Positions 34,863 through 43,716 of a stretch of 64,000 nucleotides of DNA are shown one piece after another. A program made the position numbers and the translations under genes. Source of the DNA: Pseudomonas fluorescens (GTDB taxonomy: Bacteria; Pseudomonadota; Gammaproteobacteria; Pseudomonadales; Pseudomonadaceae); NCBI RefSeq assembly GCF_902497855.1, contig NZ_CABVHU010000016.1:89074-153073 (forward strand), given 5' to 3'. The first letter of the stretch is position 1. Each line of letters begins with the position of its first letter. A model generated the notes under the pieces. It did no database searches, had not been told where the DNA came from, and saw only the letters and a program-made list of their open reading frames with translations.

Positions 34863-37259
34863 ATGATGCGTTTTCGCTGCCTTTGGGTTATCGGCTGTTT
34901 GTGGTTCCCCTCAATGAACTGGGCGGCGTCCGTGCCTCCAGCGCACGTCACGCCATTGTCCACGGACCAGCAGCAATGGCTGACCCAGCATCGCGAGTTG
35001 CGCGTCGGACTGTTGCTGCAAGTGCCTTACGCCCAATACGATCGCCGTTTGCAGCGCTTGTCGGGCGTTAACGTCGAGCTGATGCAATGGCTGGCCAGGT
35101 CGCTCAAGGTCGAACTGAGCTGGCGTCACTTTTCCGACCTTGCGCAGCTGGAGGCCGCTGCCCGTGAAGGGGCAATCGATATCGCGCCAGGGCTGAGTCA
35201 AACCCCTGGCGGTCTGCGTCTCTGGCAGTTTTCCGATCCGTACATGCGGGTACCGCAACTGGTGGTCAGTGACCAGAAAAGCACCGGCACAGTGGAACTG
35301 GAAAAACTCGACAGCCAGACCCGCGTCGCCGTGCGCATGCCCAGCGCCACGGCCGATTACCTGCGCGGCAATTACCCGCATTTGAACCTCCAGGGCGTAC
35401 CGATCGAGCGCCAGGCATTGCAACTGTTGTTGAGTCAGCAAGCCAGCTACGCCGTGGTCGATGAAGCGCAACTGGGGCGCCTGTCCGCCGAGCCGGAGTT
35501 CGCCGCACTGGTCGTGGTCGGTGACATTGGCCTGCCGCAACTGCTGCGGGTGGCCACGCGCCGGGACTGGCCGGAGCTGGCCGCAATCGTCGAAAGCGCA
35601 TTGCGGGCGATCCCGGCCAAGGACCTGGAGCAGTTGCACAGTCAATGGCTGCAACCCAAATACCCGCGGCTGACCGAATCACCGGGTTTCTGGCAAAACC
35701 TCTCTCTGCTGTTGACCGTGTTGATGCTGAGCAGCATGGCCATCGTGTTCTGGCAACGTCGGCAGCAGCGCAGTCTGGAGCAACGGTTGCTGGCCGCGCG
35801 CGAAGACATTGCCCTGCGTGCCGCCAGCGAAGAAGCCCTGCGCCTCACTCAATTTTCCATCGACCAGAGCACCGTCGGCATTCTCTGGGTGAACTGGGAC
35901 AGCCATGTGCGCTACGCCAACCGCGCGGCCGAAACCATGTTGGGCTATCCGGCGGGCGGGATCATCGACAGACCGTTGATCGACTTTGAGCCGGGCCTGC
36001 ACATGGACCGTTGGCTGAACCTGTGGAAACGCGCCCGGGCCAGCGAGGAAGGCCCGCAAAGTTTCGAAACCAATTGTGTGCGCGCCGATGGCAGCGTTCT
36101 GCCAGCGGATGTTTCGTTGAGCTTCCTGCGTTTTCGCGACGGTGAATACCTGGTGGTTTACCTCAATGATGTCACCGAACGCCGCCGTGCCCTGGCTGCG
36201 CTGCAGGAAAGCGAAGCGCGACTGCAAGGGATCGCCGCCAATGTTCCGGGGCTGGTCTTCCGGCTGGAGCGTGCGCCGGTGACCGGACAGATCGACTTTG
36301 CCTACATCAGTGAAGGCAGCGAGAGCCTGGTGGGTTACTCGCCGGCCACCCTGGCTCATCGCGACAAAGGCCTGCGCAGTCTGGTGCATCCGGACGACAA
36401 GGCCAGCTATCACCAGACCCAGGACCATGCGCTGGACACCGACAGCGACTGGTCGTGGCAAGGACGGATTCTCACCCGTTCGGGCGAGCAGCGCTGGGCC
36501 GAAATCAAGGCCATCACTCGCCGCCTCGAAGACGGTGCCTATGTCTGGGACGGCATTGTCTGGGACATCAGCGAGAGCAAACGCATCGAGCTGGAACTGG
36601 CCAGCTCCCGGGGGCAATTGCGTGAGTTGTCCGCTCACCTGGAGAGTGTACGGGAGGAGGAAAAGGCCCACATCGCCCGGGAAGTTCATGACGAGCTGGG
36701 TCAGATGTTGACCGTATTGAAGCTGGAAACGTCCATGTGCGAACTGGCCTATGCCCAGCTCGATCCCGGTCTGAACGAACGCTTGAACAGCATGAAACGC
36801 TTGATCGCTCAACTGTTCCAACTGGTGCGTGATGTGGCGACGGCGCTGCGCCCACCGATTCTTGATGCCGGGATTGCATCGGCCATCGAGTGGCAGGCCC
36901 GCCGTTTTGAGGCGCGCACACAGATTCCGTGTCTGGTGCAGGTGCCGGACAATCTGCCAGTGCTCAGCGATGCCAAGGCGATCGGCTTGTTCCGCATCCT
37001 CCAGGAAGCGCTGACCAATGTCATGCGTCATGCCCGGGCGCATACTGTCGAACTGACATTGACGCTGGAAGGCGACGAGTTGTGCCTGACGGTCAGTGAT
37101 GATGGCGTAGGATTCGTCCCCGCCACGGGCAGGTCGACATCCTTTGGTGTGGTCGGCATGCGCGAGCGGGTGTTGATCATGGGCGGTCAGTTGTCGCTTG
37201 AAAGTGAGCCGGGGGAAGGCACGACCTTGAGTGTGCGAGTGCCGGTGGGCGAAGCCTGA
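34863..37259 (+). CDS. agtS: Sensor histidine kinase with periplasmic solute-binding domain (AgtS-like)
   Basis: A 798-residue inner-membrane sensor. Order: signal peptide (CLWVIGCLWFPSMNWAAS), a bacterial extracellular solute-binding type 3 domain (about 40-255), a membrane helix (LSLLLTVLMLSSMAIVFW), two PAS domains (about 320-560), a HisKA_3 dimerisation helix with the phospho-acceptor His609 (HIAREVHDELGQ) and an HATPase domain (EALTNVMRHARA, DDGVGF). The HisKA_3 type pairs with LuxR/NarL response regulators, and one follows. By order (amgK, murU, djlA, DUF3530, then this gene) it matches PA0600 agtS, whose pair responds to 4-aminobutyrate and 5-aminovalerate. ATG 34863 or 34866 may be the start. 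Confidence 0.8.
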   Translation: MMRFRCLWVIGCLWFPSMNWAASVPPAHVTPLSTDQQQWLTQHRELRVGLLLQVPYAQYDRRLQRLSGVNVELMQWLARSLKVELSWRHFSDLAQLEAAAREGAIDIAPGLSQTPGGLRLWQFSDPYMRVPQLVVSDQKSTGTVELEKLDSQTRVAVRMPSATADYLRGNYPHLNLQGVPIERQALQLLLSQQASYAVVDEAQLGRLSAEPEFAALVVVGDIGLPQLLRVATRRDWPELAAIVESALRAIPAKDLEQLHSQWLQPKYPRLTESPGFWQNLSLLLTVLMLSSMAIVFWQRRQQRSLEQRLLAAREDIALRAASEEALRLTQFSIDQSTVGILWVNWDSHVRYANRAAETMLGYPAGGIIDRPLIDFEPGLHMDRWLNLWKRARASEEGPQSFETNCVRADGSVLPADVSLSFLRFRDGEYLVVYLNDVTERRRALAALQESEARLQGIAANVPGLVFRLERAPVTGQIDFAYISEGSESLVGYSPATLAHRDKGLRSLVHPDDKASYHQTQDHALDTDSDWSWQGRILTRSGEQRWAEIKAITRRLEDGAYVWDGIVWDISESKRIELELASSRGQLRELSAHLESVREEEKAHIAREVHDELGQMLTVLKLETSMCELAYAQLDPGLNERLNSMKRLIAQLFQLVRDVATALRPPILDAGIASAIEWQARRFEARTQIPCLVQVPDNLPVLSDAKAIGLFRILQEALTNVMRHARAHTVELTLTLEGDELCLTVSDDGVGFVPATGRSTSFGVVGMRERVLIMGGQLSLESEPGEGTTLSVRVPVGEA

Positions 37260-37326
37260 GGTCTGTGTGGCGTCTGTACTGACGCCTTCGCGAGCAAGTC
37301 GAATGATCTTGAATCTGGAGAAGAAC

Positions 37327-37956
37327 GTGATCCGTGTACTGGTAGCCGAAGACCACACCATCGTCCGCGAAGGCATCAAGCAGTTGATCGGCCTGGCCAA
37401 GGACCTTCTAGTGGTAGGGGAGGCGAGCAATGGCGAGCAGTTGCTCGACACCTTGCGTCATGTTCCCTGCGAAGTGGTGTTGCTGGATATCTCCATGCCC
37501 GGGGTCAATGGCCTGGAAGCCATTCCGCGGATTCGCGCACTGAACAATCCACCGGCGATTCTGGTGTTGTCGATGCACGACGAAGCACAAATGGCCGCCC
37601 GGGCGTTGAAGGTCGGCGCCGCCGGTTACGCAACCAAGGACAGCGATCCGGCCCTGCTGCTGACAGCGATCCGCAAAGTCGCGGCGGGCGGGCGTTATAT
37701 TGATCCGGACCTGGCCGATCGCATGGTCTTCGAAGTCGGGCTTACCGATTCGCGGCCGTTGCACTCCTTGCTGTCCGAACGCGAATTTTCAGTGTTCGAA
37801 CGCCTGGCACAAGGCGCCAACGTCAACGACATCGCCCAGCAACTGGCCTTGAGCAGCAAGACCATCAGCACCCACAAGGCGCGGCTGATGCAGAAACTCA
37901 ACATCACCTCCCTGGCCGAACTGGTGAAGTACGCCATGGAGCACAAGCTCCTCTGA
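37327..37956 (+). CDS. agtR: LuxR/NarL-family response regulator (AgtR-like)
   Basis: A 209-residue regulator. The receiver domain has the acidic pair EDH (residues 7-9), the phospho-acceptor Asp54 (VVLLDISMPG) and the conserved Lys in ATKDSDPA. The C-terminal LuxR-type HTH reads LSEREFSVFERLAQGANVNDIAQQL followed by SSKTISTHKARLMQKL. The GTG at 37327 was chosen because GGAGAAG lies five to eleven bases upstream; an ATG at 37303 would add eight residues. Likely partner of AgtS and activator of the downstream ABC importer. A 334-base non-coding gap with REPs separates it from agtA. Confidence 0.85.
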   Translation: MIRVLVAEDHTIVREGIKQLIGLAKDLLVVGEASNGEQLLDTLRHVPCEVVLLDISMPGVNGLEAIPRIRALNNPPAILVLSMHDEAQMAARALKVGAAGYATKDSDPALLLTAIRKVAAGGRYIDPDLADRMVFEVGLTDSRPLHSLLSEREFSVFERLAQGANVNDIAQQLALSSKTISTHKARLMQKLNITSLAELVKYAMEHKLL

Positions 37957-38290
37957 ATGTGTACGCGGTCCTCTGTAGGAGCCGGCTTGCCGGCGAAGGC
38001 GTCTTCGAATCCTGCACCAGGCTCAAGGGCGCCTTCGCCGGCAAGGGACCGCATAGGCATGTCCATTTGCGACATGTCCGCAAACCCGGCTTTGCCTGCC
38101 CGTGCGGCTTGCAGTGCATCGCTTGTCGCTATCGATCATCGACATACCCATCCCCGCCATCCTTGTAGGGCAATCCCTACCCCCAACCTTCCATCCGGCT
38201 GAGGCCATTCTCTCCTGCACCCCGATTTGCGTGGTCACCGTCGTCCACTAGGCTTAGTCCACAGCAGTCATCAACAACAAAGGTGTGGGT
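37957..38290. other. 334-base region between agtR and agtA
   Basis: The left part is a REP pair (37972-38049). The right part (38050-38290) has no gene; it should contain the agtA promoter and operator. No consensus sigma-70 pair is obvious. The agtA ribosome site AAAGGTG is at 38279-38285. Confidence 0.5.
37972..38049. repeat. Pair of inverted REP elements after agtR
   Basis: The first unit reads TCTGTAGGAGCCGGCTTGCC then GGCGAAGGCG. A second, degenerate copy in the opposite direction (GCGCCTTCGCCGGCAAGG) lies at 38029-38046. Confidence 0.75.
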
Positions 38291-39415
38291 ATGAGCCAGG
38301 TCGATTCAAGCGCAGGGGCCAGCGACATTCTGGTCAGCTTTCGTGGAGTGCAAAAGAGCTACGACGGCGAGAACCTGATCGTCAAAGACCTCAACCTGGA
38401 CATTCGCAAAGGCGAATTCCTCACCTTGCTCGGGCCGTCCGGCTCCGGCAAGACCACCAGCCTGATGATGCTCGCCGGCTTCGAAACACCGACCGCAGGT
38501 GAAATCCTCCTGGCCGGGCGTTCCATCAACAACGTGCCGCCGCACAAGCGCGACATCGGCATGGTGTTCCAGAACTACGCGTTGTTCCCGCACATGACGG
38601 TTGCCGAGAACCTGGCGTTCCCGCTGACCGTTCGCGGCTTGAACAAGAGCGATGTCAGCGACCGGGTCAAACGCGTCTTGAGCATGGTTCAGCTCGACAT
38701 GTTCGCCCAGCGTTATCCGGCGCAACTGTCTGGCGGTCAACAGCAGCGTGTGGCCCTGGCCCGTGCCTTGGTGTTCGAACCGCAACTGGTACTGATGGAC
38801 GAACCCCTCGGCGCGCTGGACAAACAACTGCGCGAACACATGCAGATGGAAATCAAACACCTGCACCAGCGCCTGGGCGTAACGGTGGTCTACGTGACCC
38901 ACGACCAGGGTGAAGCCCTGACCATGTCCGACCGTGTGGCGGTGTTCCACCAGGGCGAAATCCAGCAGATCGCGCCGCCGCGCTCCCTCTATGAGGAACC
39001 GAAAAACACCTTCGTCGCCAACTTCATCGGCGAGAACAACCGTCTCAATGGCCGCTTGCACAGCCACACCGGCGACCGCTGCGTCGTCGAACTCGGTCGC
39101 GGTGAAAAGGTTGAAGCCCTGGCAGTCAATGTCGGCAAGACCGGCGAACCCGTCACGCTGTCGATTCGCCCGGAACGCGTGAGCCTCAATGGTTCGAGCG
39201 AATCCTGCGTCAACCGCTTCTCGGGGAGGGTGGCGGAATTCATCTATCTGGGCGACCACGTCCGGGTTCGCCTGGAAGTCTGCGGCAAGACCGACTTCTT
39301 CGTGAAACAACCGATTGCCGAGCTCGATCCCGAGTTGGCGGTTGGCGACGTGGTACCGCTCGGCTGGCAGGTCGAACACGTTCGCGCGCTCGACCCGCTT
39401 CTAGAGGCGCATTGA
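38291..39415 (+). CDS. agtA: ABC importer ATP-binding subunit, polyamine/omega-amino acid type (AgtA-like)
   Basis: A 374-residue ATPase of the PotA/MalK class. Walker A is GPSGSGKTT, the Q-loop VFQNYALFPHM, the signature LSGGQQQRVALARAL, Walker B LVLMDEPLGALD and the switch VYVTHDQGEAL. A C-terminal TOBE domain (about 280-365) follows. It energises the importer formed with the next three genes. Named after PA0603 by position and neighbours; substrate specificity (4-aminobutyrate, 5-aminovalerate or polyamines) is inferred, not read. Confidence 0.85.
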   Translation: MSQVDSSAGASDILVSFRGVQKSYDGENLIVKDLNLDIRKGEFLTLLGPSGSGKTTSLMMLAGFETPTAGEILLAGRSINNVPPHKRDIGMVFQNYALFPHMTVAENLAFPLTVRGLNKSDVSDRVKRVLSMVQLDMFAQRYPAQLSGGQQQRVALARALVFEPQLVLMDEPLGALDKQLREHMQMEIKHLHQRLGVTVVYVTHDQGEALTMSDRVAVFHQGEIQQIAPPRSLYEEPKNTFVANFIGENNRLNGRLHSHTGDRCVVELGRGEKVEALAVNVGKTGEPVTLSIRPERVSLNGSSESCVNRFSGRVAEFIYLGDHVRVRLEVCGKTDFFVKQPIAELDPELAVGDVVPLGWQVEHVRALDPLLEAH

Positions 39416-39464
39416 TCGCCCCCTGCTTCAACAACACCAACCCTGCACGTGGAGAGAACAATAA

Positions 39465-40508
39465 ATGTTGAGATCCCTGAAATTCACCGCTTTGGTCATG
39501 GGCATGATCGGTGCGGCACACGCGATGGCGGCGGGCCCGGACCTGACCGTGGTGTCCTTTGGCGGGGCGAACAAGGCGGCGCAGGTCAAAGCCTTCTACG
39601 CACCGTGGGAAGCGGCAGGCAACGGCAAGATCGTGGCAGGCGAGTACAACGGCGAGATGGCCAAGGTCAAGGCCATGGTCGACACCAAGAGCGTGTCCTG
39701 GGACCTGGTGGAAGTTGAATCGCCGGAACTGTCCCGTGGCTGCGACGAAGACATGTTCGAGCAACTCGATCCCGCACTGTTCGGCAAAAATGAAGACTAC
39801 GTCAAAGGCGCTATCCAGCCGTGCGGCGTGGGCTTCTTTGTGTGGTCGACCGTGCTGGCCTACAACGCCGACAAGCTGAAGTCCGCACCGACCAGCTGGG
39901 TGGATTTCTGGGATACAAAAAAATTCCCGGGCAAGCGCGGCCTGCGCAAGGGCGCCAAGTACACCCTGGAGTTCGCACTGATGGCCGACGGCGTTGCGCC
40001 GAAAGACGTCTACAAAGTACTGGCCGGCAAGGACGGTCAGGACCGCGCGTTCAAGAAGCTCGATGAGCTCAAGCCAAGCATCCAGTGGTGGGAAGCCGGC
40101 GCACAACCGCCGCAATACCTCGCTTCCGGTGACGTGGTCATGAGCTCGGCCTACAACGGCCGGATCGCTGCCGTGCAGAAAGAAAGCAACCTGAAAGTCG
40201 TGTGGAACGGCGGTATCTACGACTTCGACGCATGGGCCATCCCTAAAGGTCTGGATAAAGCACGCGCTGAAGCGGCGAAGAAATTCATCGCGTTCTCGGT
40301 GGCGCCGCAGCGGCAGAAGACCTACTCGGAAAACATCGCTTACGGCCCGGCCAACATTCAAGCCGTACCGTTGCTGGCCAAGGATGTCCTGAAAGACATG
40401 CCGACCACCCCGGAAAACATCGCCAACCAGGTGCAGATCGACGTCAGCTTCTGGGCTGACAACGGCGAGCAACTGGAGCAGCGCTTCAATTCCTGGGCAG
40501 CAAAATAA
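39465..40508 (+). CDS. agtB: ABC importer periplasmic binding protein, PotD/PotF-like (AgtB-like)
   Basis: A 347-residue periplasmic protein with a signal peptide (LKFTALVMGMIGAAHAMAAG). The mature start DLTVVSFGGANKAAQ and the segments WDLVEVESPE, PTSWVDFWDTKKFPGKRGLR and VVMSSAYNGRI are typical of spermidine/putrescine-type binding proteins. The ribosome site GGAGAG precedes the ATG. It lies 49 bases after agtA. A large inverted REP pair follows before the permeases. Confidence 0.83.
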   Translation: MLRSLKFTALVMGMIGAAHAMAAGPDLTVVSFGGANKAAQVKAFYAPWEAAGNGKIVAGEYNGEMAKVKAMVDTKSVSWDLVEVESPELSRGCDEDMFEQLDPALFGKNEDYVKGAIQPCGVGFFVWSTVLAYNADKLKSAPTSWVDFWDTKKFPGKRGLRKGAKYTLEFALMADGVAPKDVYKVLAGKDGQDRAFKKLDELKPSIQWWEAGAQPPQYLASGDVVMSSAYNGRIAAVQKESNLKVVWNGGIYDFDAWAIPKGLDKARAEAAKKFIAFSVAPQRQKTYSENIAYGPANIQAVPLLAKDVLKDMPTTPENIANQVQIDVSFWADNGEQLEQRFNSWAAK

Positions 40509-40532
40509 GACCACCCCGTGGGCTTATCCACT

Positions 40533-40628
40533 CCTGTAGGAGCGAGGCTTGCCCGCGAAGGCGGCGTGTCAGTCAACATTGATGTTGAATGTGCTGACGT
40601 CTTCGCGGGCAAGCCTCGCTCCTACAGG
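40533..40628. repeat. Perfect 28-base inverted REP pair inside the agt operon
   Basis: The 28 bases at 40533-40560 are exactly complementary to those at 40601-40628 (outer ends CCTGTAGG/CCTACAGG). The 40-base spacer contains further inverted repeats (GTCAG..CTGAC, CAACAT..TGTTG). As RNA this would be a very stable hairpin between the binding-protein and permease genes. Confidence 0.9.
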
Positions 40629-40711
40629 TAGCGGGTTGTAAACAGAAACAGAGGTGGTTCTACAGTTTGTGAGGCCACCTCTGTAACGATCAAAGATTTC
40701 CGGAGTACGCC

Positions 40712-41959
40712 ATGGCCACCGCCATTCCCCTGAACGCGGGCACAGACCCCACCTTGAAGCAGCGGCTCAAGCATGCCGAGCGGATCAACCGCTGGAAGGC
40801 CCAGGCCTTGATCGCGCCGCTGGTGCTGTTTCTGCTGCTGGTGTTCCTGGTGCCGATCGTGGCGCTGCTCTACAAAAGCGTCGGTAACCCGGAAGTGGTC
40901 GGCGGCATGCCGCGCACCGTGGCGGCCATCGCCAGTTGGGACGGCCGCGGCCTGCCCGCTGAACCGGTTTACAAGGCGGCCAGCGAAGACCTGGCCGAAG
41001 CCCGCAAGAATCAGACCTTGGGCGACCTGTCCAAGCGCTTGAACATGGAGTTGGCCGGCTATCGCAGCCTGCTGACCAAAACCGCACGCGCCTTGCCGTT
41101 CGCCACCGAGCCGGCCTCTTATAAAGAAGCGCTGGAAGGTCTCGACGAGCGCTGGGGCGACCCCGCCTACTGGCAAGCCGTACGCCGTAACACCAGCAGC
41201 ATTACGCCGTACTACCTGCTGGCGGCGGTGGACCACCGGGTCGACGACCTCGGCGAAATCGCCCCCGCCACGCCCGACCAGGCCATCTATCTAGACATTT
41301 TTGCCCGGACCTTCTGGATGGGCCTGATCATCACCGTGATCTGCCTGGTGCTGGCTTATCCATTGGCCTATCTGCTGGCGAACCTGCCATCGCGGCAAAG
41401 CAACCTGCTGATGATTCTGGTGCTGCTGCCGTTCTGGACCTCGATTCTGGTGCGGGTCGCCGCGTGGATCGTGCTGCTGCAATCGGGCGGCCTGATCAAC
41501 AGCGGCCTGATGGCCATGGGCATCATCGATAAACCGCTGGAGCTGGTGTTCAACCGCACCGGGGTCTACATCTCGATGGTGCACATCCTGCTGCCGTTCA
41601 TGATCCTGCCGATCTACAGCGTGATGAAAGGCATCTCGCCGACTTATATGCGCGCCGCGATTTCCCTGGGTTGCCACCCGTTCGCCAGCTTCTGGCGGGT
41701 GTACTTCCCGCAGACCTATGCCGGTGTCGGCGCCGGTTGCCTGTTGGTGTTCATCCTCGCCATCGGCTACTACATCACCCCGGCCTTGCTGGGCAGCCCG
41801 AACGATCAGATGGTCAGTTACTTCGTCGCCTTCTACACCAACACCAGCATCAACTGGGGCATGGCGACCGCGCTTGGAGGGCTGCTGCTGTTGGCGACCG
41901 TGGTGCTGTATCTGATTTACAACTGGCTGGTGGGCGCCAGTCGCCTGCGCCTGAGCTAA
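40712..41959 (+). CDS. agtC: ABC importer permease 1, PotB-like with large periplasmic insertion (AgtC-like)
   Basis: A 415-residue permease, longer than the usual 280-310 of PotB types. The extra length is a hydrophilic segment of about 135 residues (about 60-195) between the first helix (LIAPLVLFLLLVFLVPIVALLY) and the second (FWMGLIITVICLVLAYPLAYLLA), predicted to be periplasmic. The EAA-type loop, AAISLGCHPFASFWRVYFPQT, contacts the ATPase. The ribosome site is CCGGAG. Confidence 0.83.
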   Translation: MATAIPLNAGTDPTLKQRLKHAERINRWKAQALIAPLVLFLLLVFLVPIVALLYKSVGNPEVVGGMPRTVAAIASWDGRGLPAEPVYKAASEDLAEARKNQTLGDLSKRLNMELAGYRSLLTKTARALPFATEPASYKEALEGLDERWGDPAYWQAVRRNTSSITPYYLLAAVDHRVDDLGEIAPATPDQAIYLDIFARTFWMGLIITVICLVLAYPLAYLLANLPSRQSNLLMILVLLPFWTSILVRVAAWIVLLQSGGLINSGLMAMGIIDKPLELVFNRTGVYISMVHILLPFMILPIYSVMKGISPTYMRAAISLGCHPFASFWRVYFPQTYAGVGAGCLLVFILAIGYYITPALLGSPNDQMVSYFVAFYTNTSINWGMATALGGLLLLATVVLYLIYNWLVGASRLRLS

Positions 41960-41971
41960 GGGGAGAACGAA

Positions 41972-42796
41972 ATGCTGAGTCCTTATATGTCGCCCATCGA
42001 GCGGGTGTGGTTCTACAGCTTGCGGATTCTCTGCGGCTTGATCCTGTTGTTCCTGATTTTGCCGGTGCTGGTGATCATTCCGCTGTCTTTCAACTCAGGG
42101 AGTTTCCTGGTGTACCCGCTGCAAGGCTTCTCGCTGCAGTGGTATCACGACTTTTTCGCGTCGGCGGAATGGATGCGGGCGCTGAAAAACAGCATCATCG
42201 TCGCCCCGGCGGCCACGGTGCTGGCGATGATCTTCGGTACGCTGGCAGCAATTGGCCTGACTCGGGGCGACTTTCCCGGCAAGGCGTTGGTGATGGCCCT
42301 GGTAATTTCGCCGATGGTGGTGCCGGTGGTGATCATCGGTGTCGCCAGCTATCTGTTCTTTGCGCCGCTGGGCCTGGGCAACAGCTTCTTCTCATTGATC
42401 GTGGTGCACGCAGTGTTGGGTGTGCCGTTTGTAATCATCACGGTGTCGGCGACCTTGCAGGGGTTCAACCACAACCTGGTGCGGGCAGCTGCAAGCCTGG
42501 GGGCTTCACCGCTGACGGCGTTTCGGCGGGTGACCTTGCCGTTGATCGCGCCGGGCGTGATCTCGGGGGCATTGTTCGCCTTCGCCACTTCGTTCGATGA
42601 AGTGGTGGTGACGCTGTTCCTTGCCGGTCCTGAGCAAGCGACCCTGCCACGGCAGATGTTCAGCGGTATCCGCGAAAACCTCAGCCCGACCATTGCCGCC
42701 GCCGCGACGCTGCTGATTGCCTTCTCGGTGATCCTGTTGCTGACGTTGGAATGGCTGCGTGGCCGCAGCGAAAAACTGCGTACGGCCCAAGTCTGA
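41972..42796 (+). CDS. agtD: ABC importer permease 2, PotC-like (AgtD-like)
   Basis: A 274-residue permease with six predicted helices. The coupling loop reads VRAAASLGASPLTAFRRVTLP, the EAA signature. It lies 12 bases after agtC with GGGGAG as ribosome site, and ends the importer operon; a REP pair follows. Confidence 0.84.
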   Translation: MLSPYMSPIERVWFYSLRILCGLILLFLILPVLVIIPLSFNSGSFLVYPLQGFSLQWYHDFFASAEWMRALKNSIIVAPAATVLAMIFGTLAAIGLTRGDFPGKALVMALVISPMVVPVVIIGVASYLFFAPLGLGNSFFSLIVVHAVLGVPFVIITVSATLQGFNHNLVRAAASLGASPLTAFRRVTLPLIAPGVISGALFAFATSFDEVVVTLFLAGPEQATLPRQMFSGIRENLSPTIAAAATLLIAFSVILLLTLEWLRGRSEKLRTAQV

Positions 42797-42814
42797 CACA
42801 GGTGGTTATATCCC

Positions 42815-42901
42815 TGTAGGAGCCGGCTTGCTGGCGAACGACACAACGCGGTTCACCTGACACATCGCGTTATGCCATTCGCCAGCAAGCCGGCTCCTAC
42901 A
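42815..42901. repeat. 24-base inverted REP pair after agtD
   Basis: The 24 bases at 42815-42838 are exactly complementary to 42878-42901. The core is GTAGGAGCCGGCTTGCTGGC. It lies 18 bases after the agtD stop and may terminate or stabilise the importer transcript. Confidence 0.9.
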
Positions 42902-43041
42902 AGGGGCAATGCGCAAATCGAGCGCCGTCGATATCGAGAAAATCTACCGGGCGGCCTACTGATTATCGCGTCACGGTGCGCGCTTCAAAGCATGAGGTAT
43001 ACAATGCGCGCCATCGTGATTTTGCTCAGTAAAGGTGCGTC

Positions 43042-43716
43042 ATGCAGCCCTTCGTCATTGCTCCGTCGATTCTCTCCGCCGATTTCGCCCGCCTGGGTGA
43101 GGAAGTGGACAACGTCCTGGCCGCCGGCGCCGACTTCGTACACTTCGATGTCATGGACAACCATTACGTGCCGAACCTGACCATCGGTCCGATGGTCTGC
43201 GCCGCGCTGCGCAAGTACGGCGTGACTGCGCCGATCGATGCGCACCTGATGGTCAGCCCGGTGGACCGCATCGTTGGCGACTTCATCGAGGCCGGCGCGA
43301 CTTACATCACCTTCCATCCGGAAGCCACGCAGCACGTCGACCGCTCACTGCAATTGATCCGCGAAGGCGGCTGCAAGTCGGGGCTGGTGTTCAATCCGGC
43401 GACACCGCTGGACGTGCTCAAGTACGTGATGGACAAGGTCGACATGATCTTGCTGATGAGCGTCAACCCGGGCTTCGGCGGGCAGAAGTTCATTCCTGGC
43501 ACCCTCGACAAGCTGCGTGAAGCGCGGGCACTGATCGATGCCTCCGGTCGTGACATCCGCCTGGAAATCGACGGTGGCGTGAACGTGAACAACATTCGCG
43601 AAATCGCCGCCGCTGGCGCCGACACCTTCGTCGCCGGCTCGGCGATCTTCAATGCACCGAATTACCAAGAGGTGATTGAAAAGATGCGTTCCGAACTGGC
43701 GCTGACCCGCCCATGA
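43042..43716 (+). CDS. rpe: Ribulose-phosphate 3-epimerase
   Basis: A 224-residue TIM-barrel enzyme interconverting ribulose-5-P and xylulose-5-P. IAPSILSADFARLGEEV is the N-terminal signature, and HFDVMDNHYVPNLTIGP and DMILLMSVNPGFGGQKF hold metal and phosphate ligands. LEIDGGVNVNNI is also present. Full length. It overlaps gph by four bases, and trpE follows in the same direction, the usual rpe-gph-trp order. Confidence 0.97.
   Translation: MQPFVIAPSILSADFARLGEEVDNVLAAGADFVHFDVMDNHYVPNLTIGPMVCAALRKYGVTAPIDAHLMVSPVDRIVGDFIEAGATYITFHPEATQHVDRSLQLIREGGCKSGLVFNPATPLDVLKYVMDKVDMILLMSVNPGFGGQKFIPGTLDKLREARALIDASGRDIRLEIDGGVNVNNIREIAAAGADTFVAGSAIFNAPNYQEVIEKMRSELALTRP

Noticed and set aside
40533..40628. 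Inverted repeat as ends of a small transposon
   Set aside because: The arms match the genus REP core found elsewhere in the window, and only 40 bases lie between.
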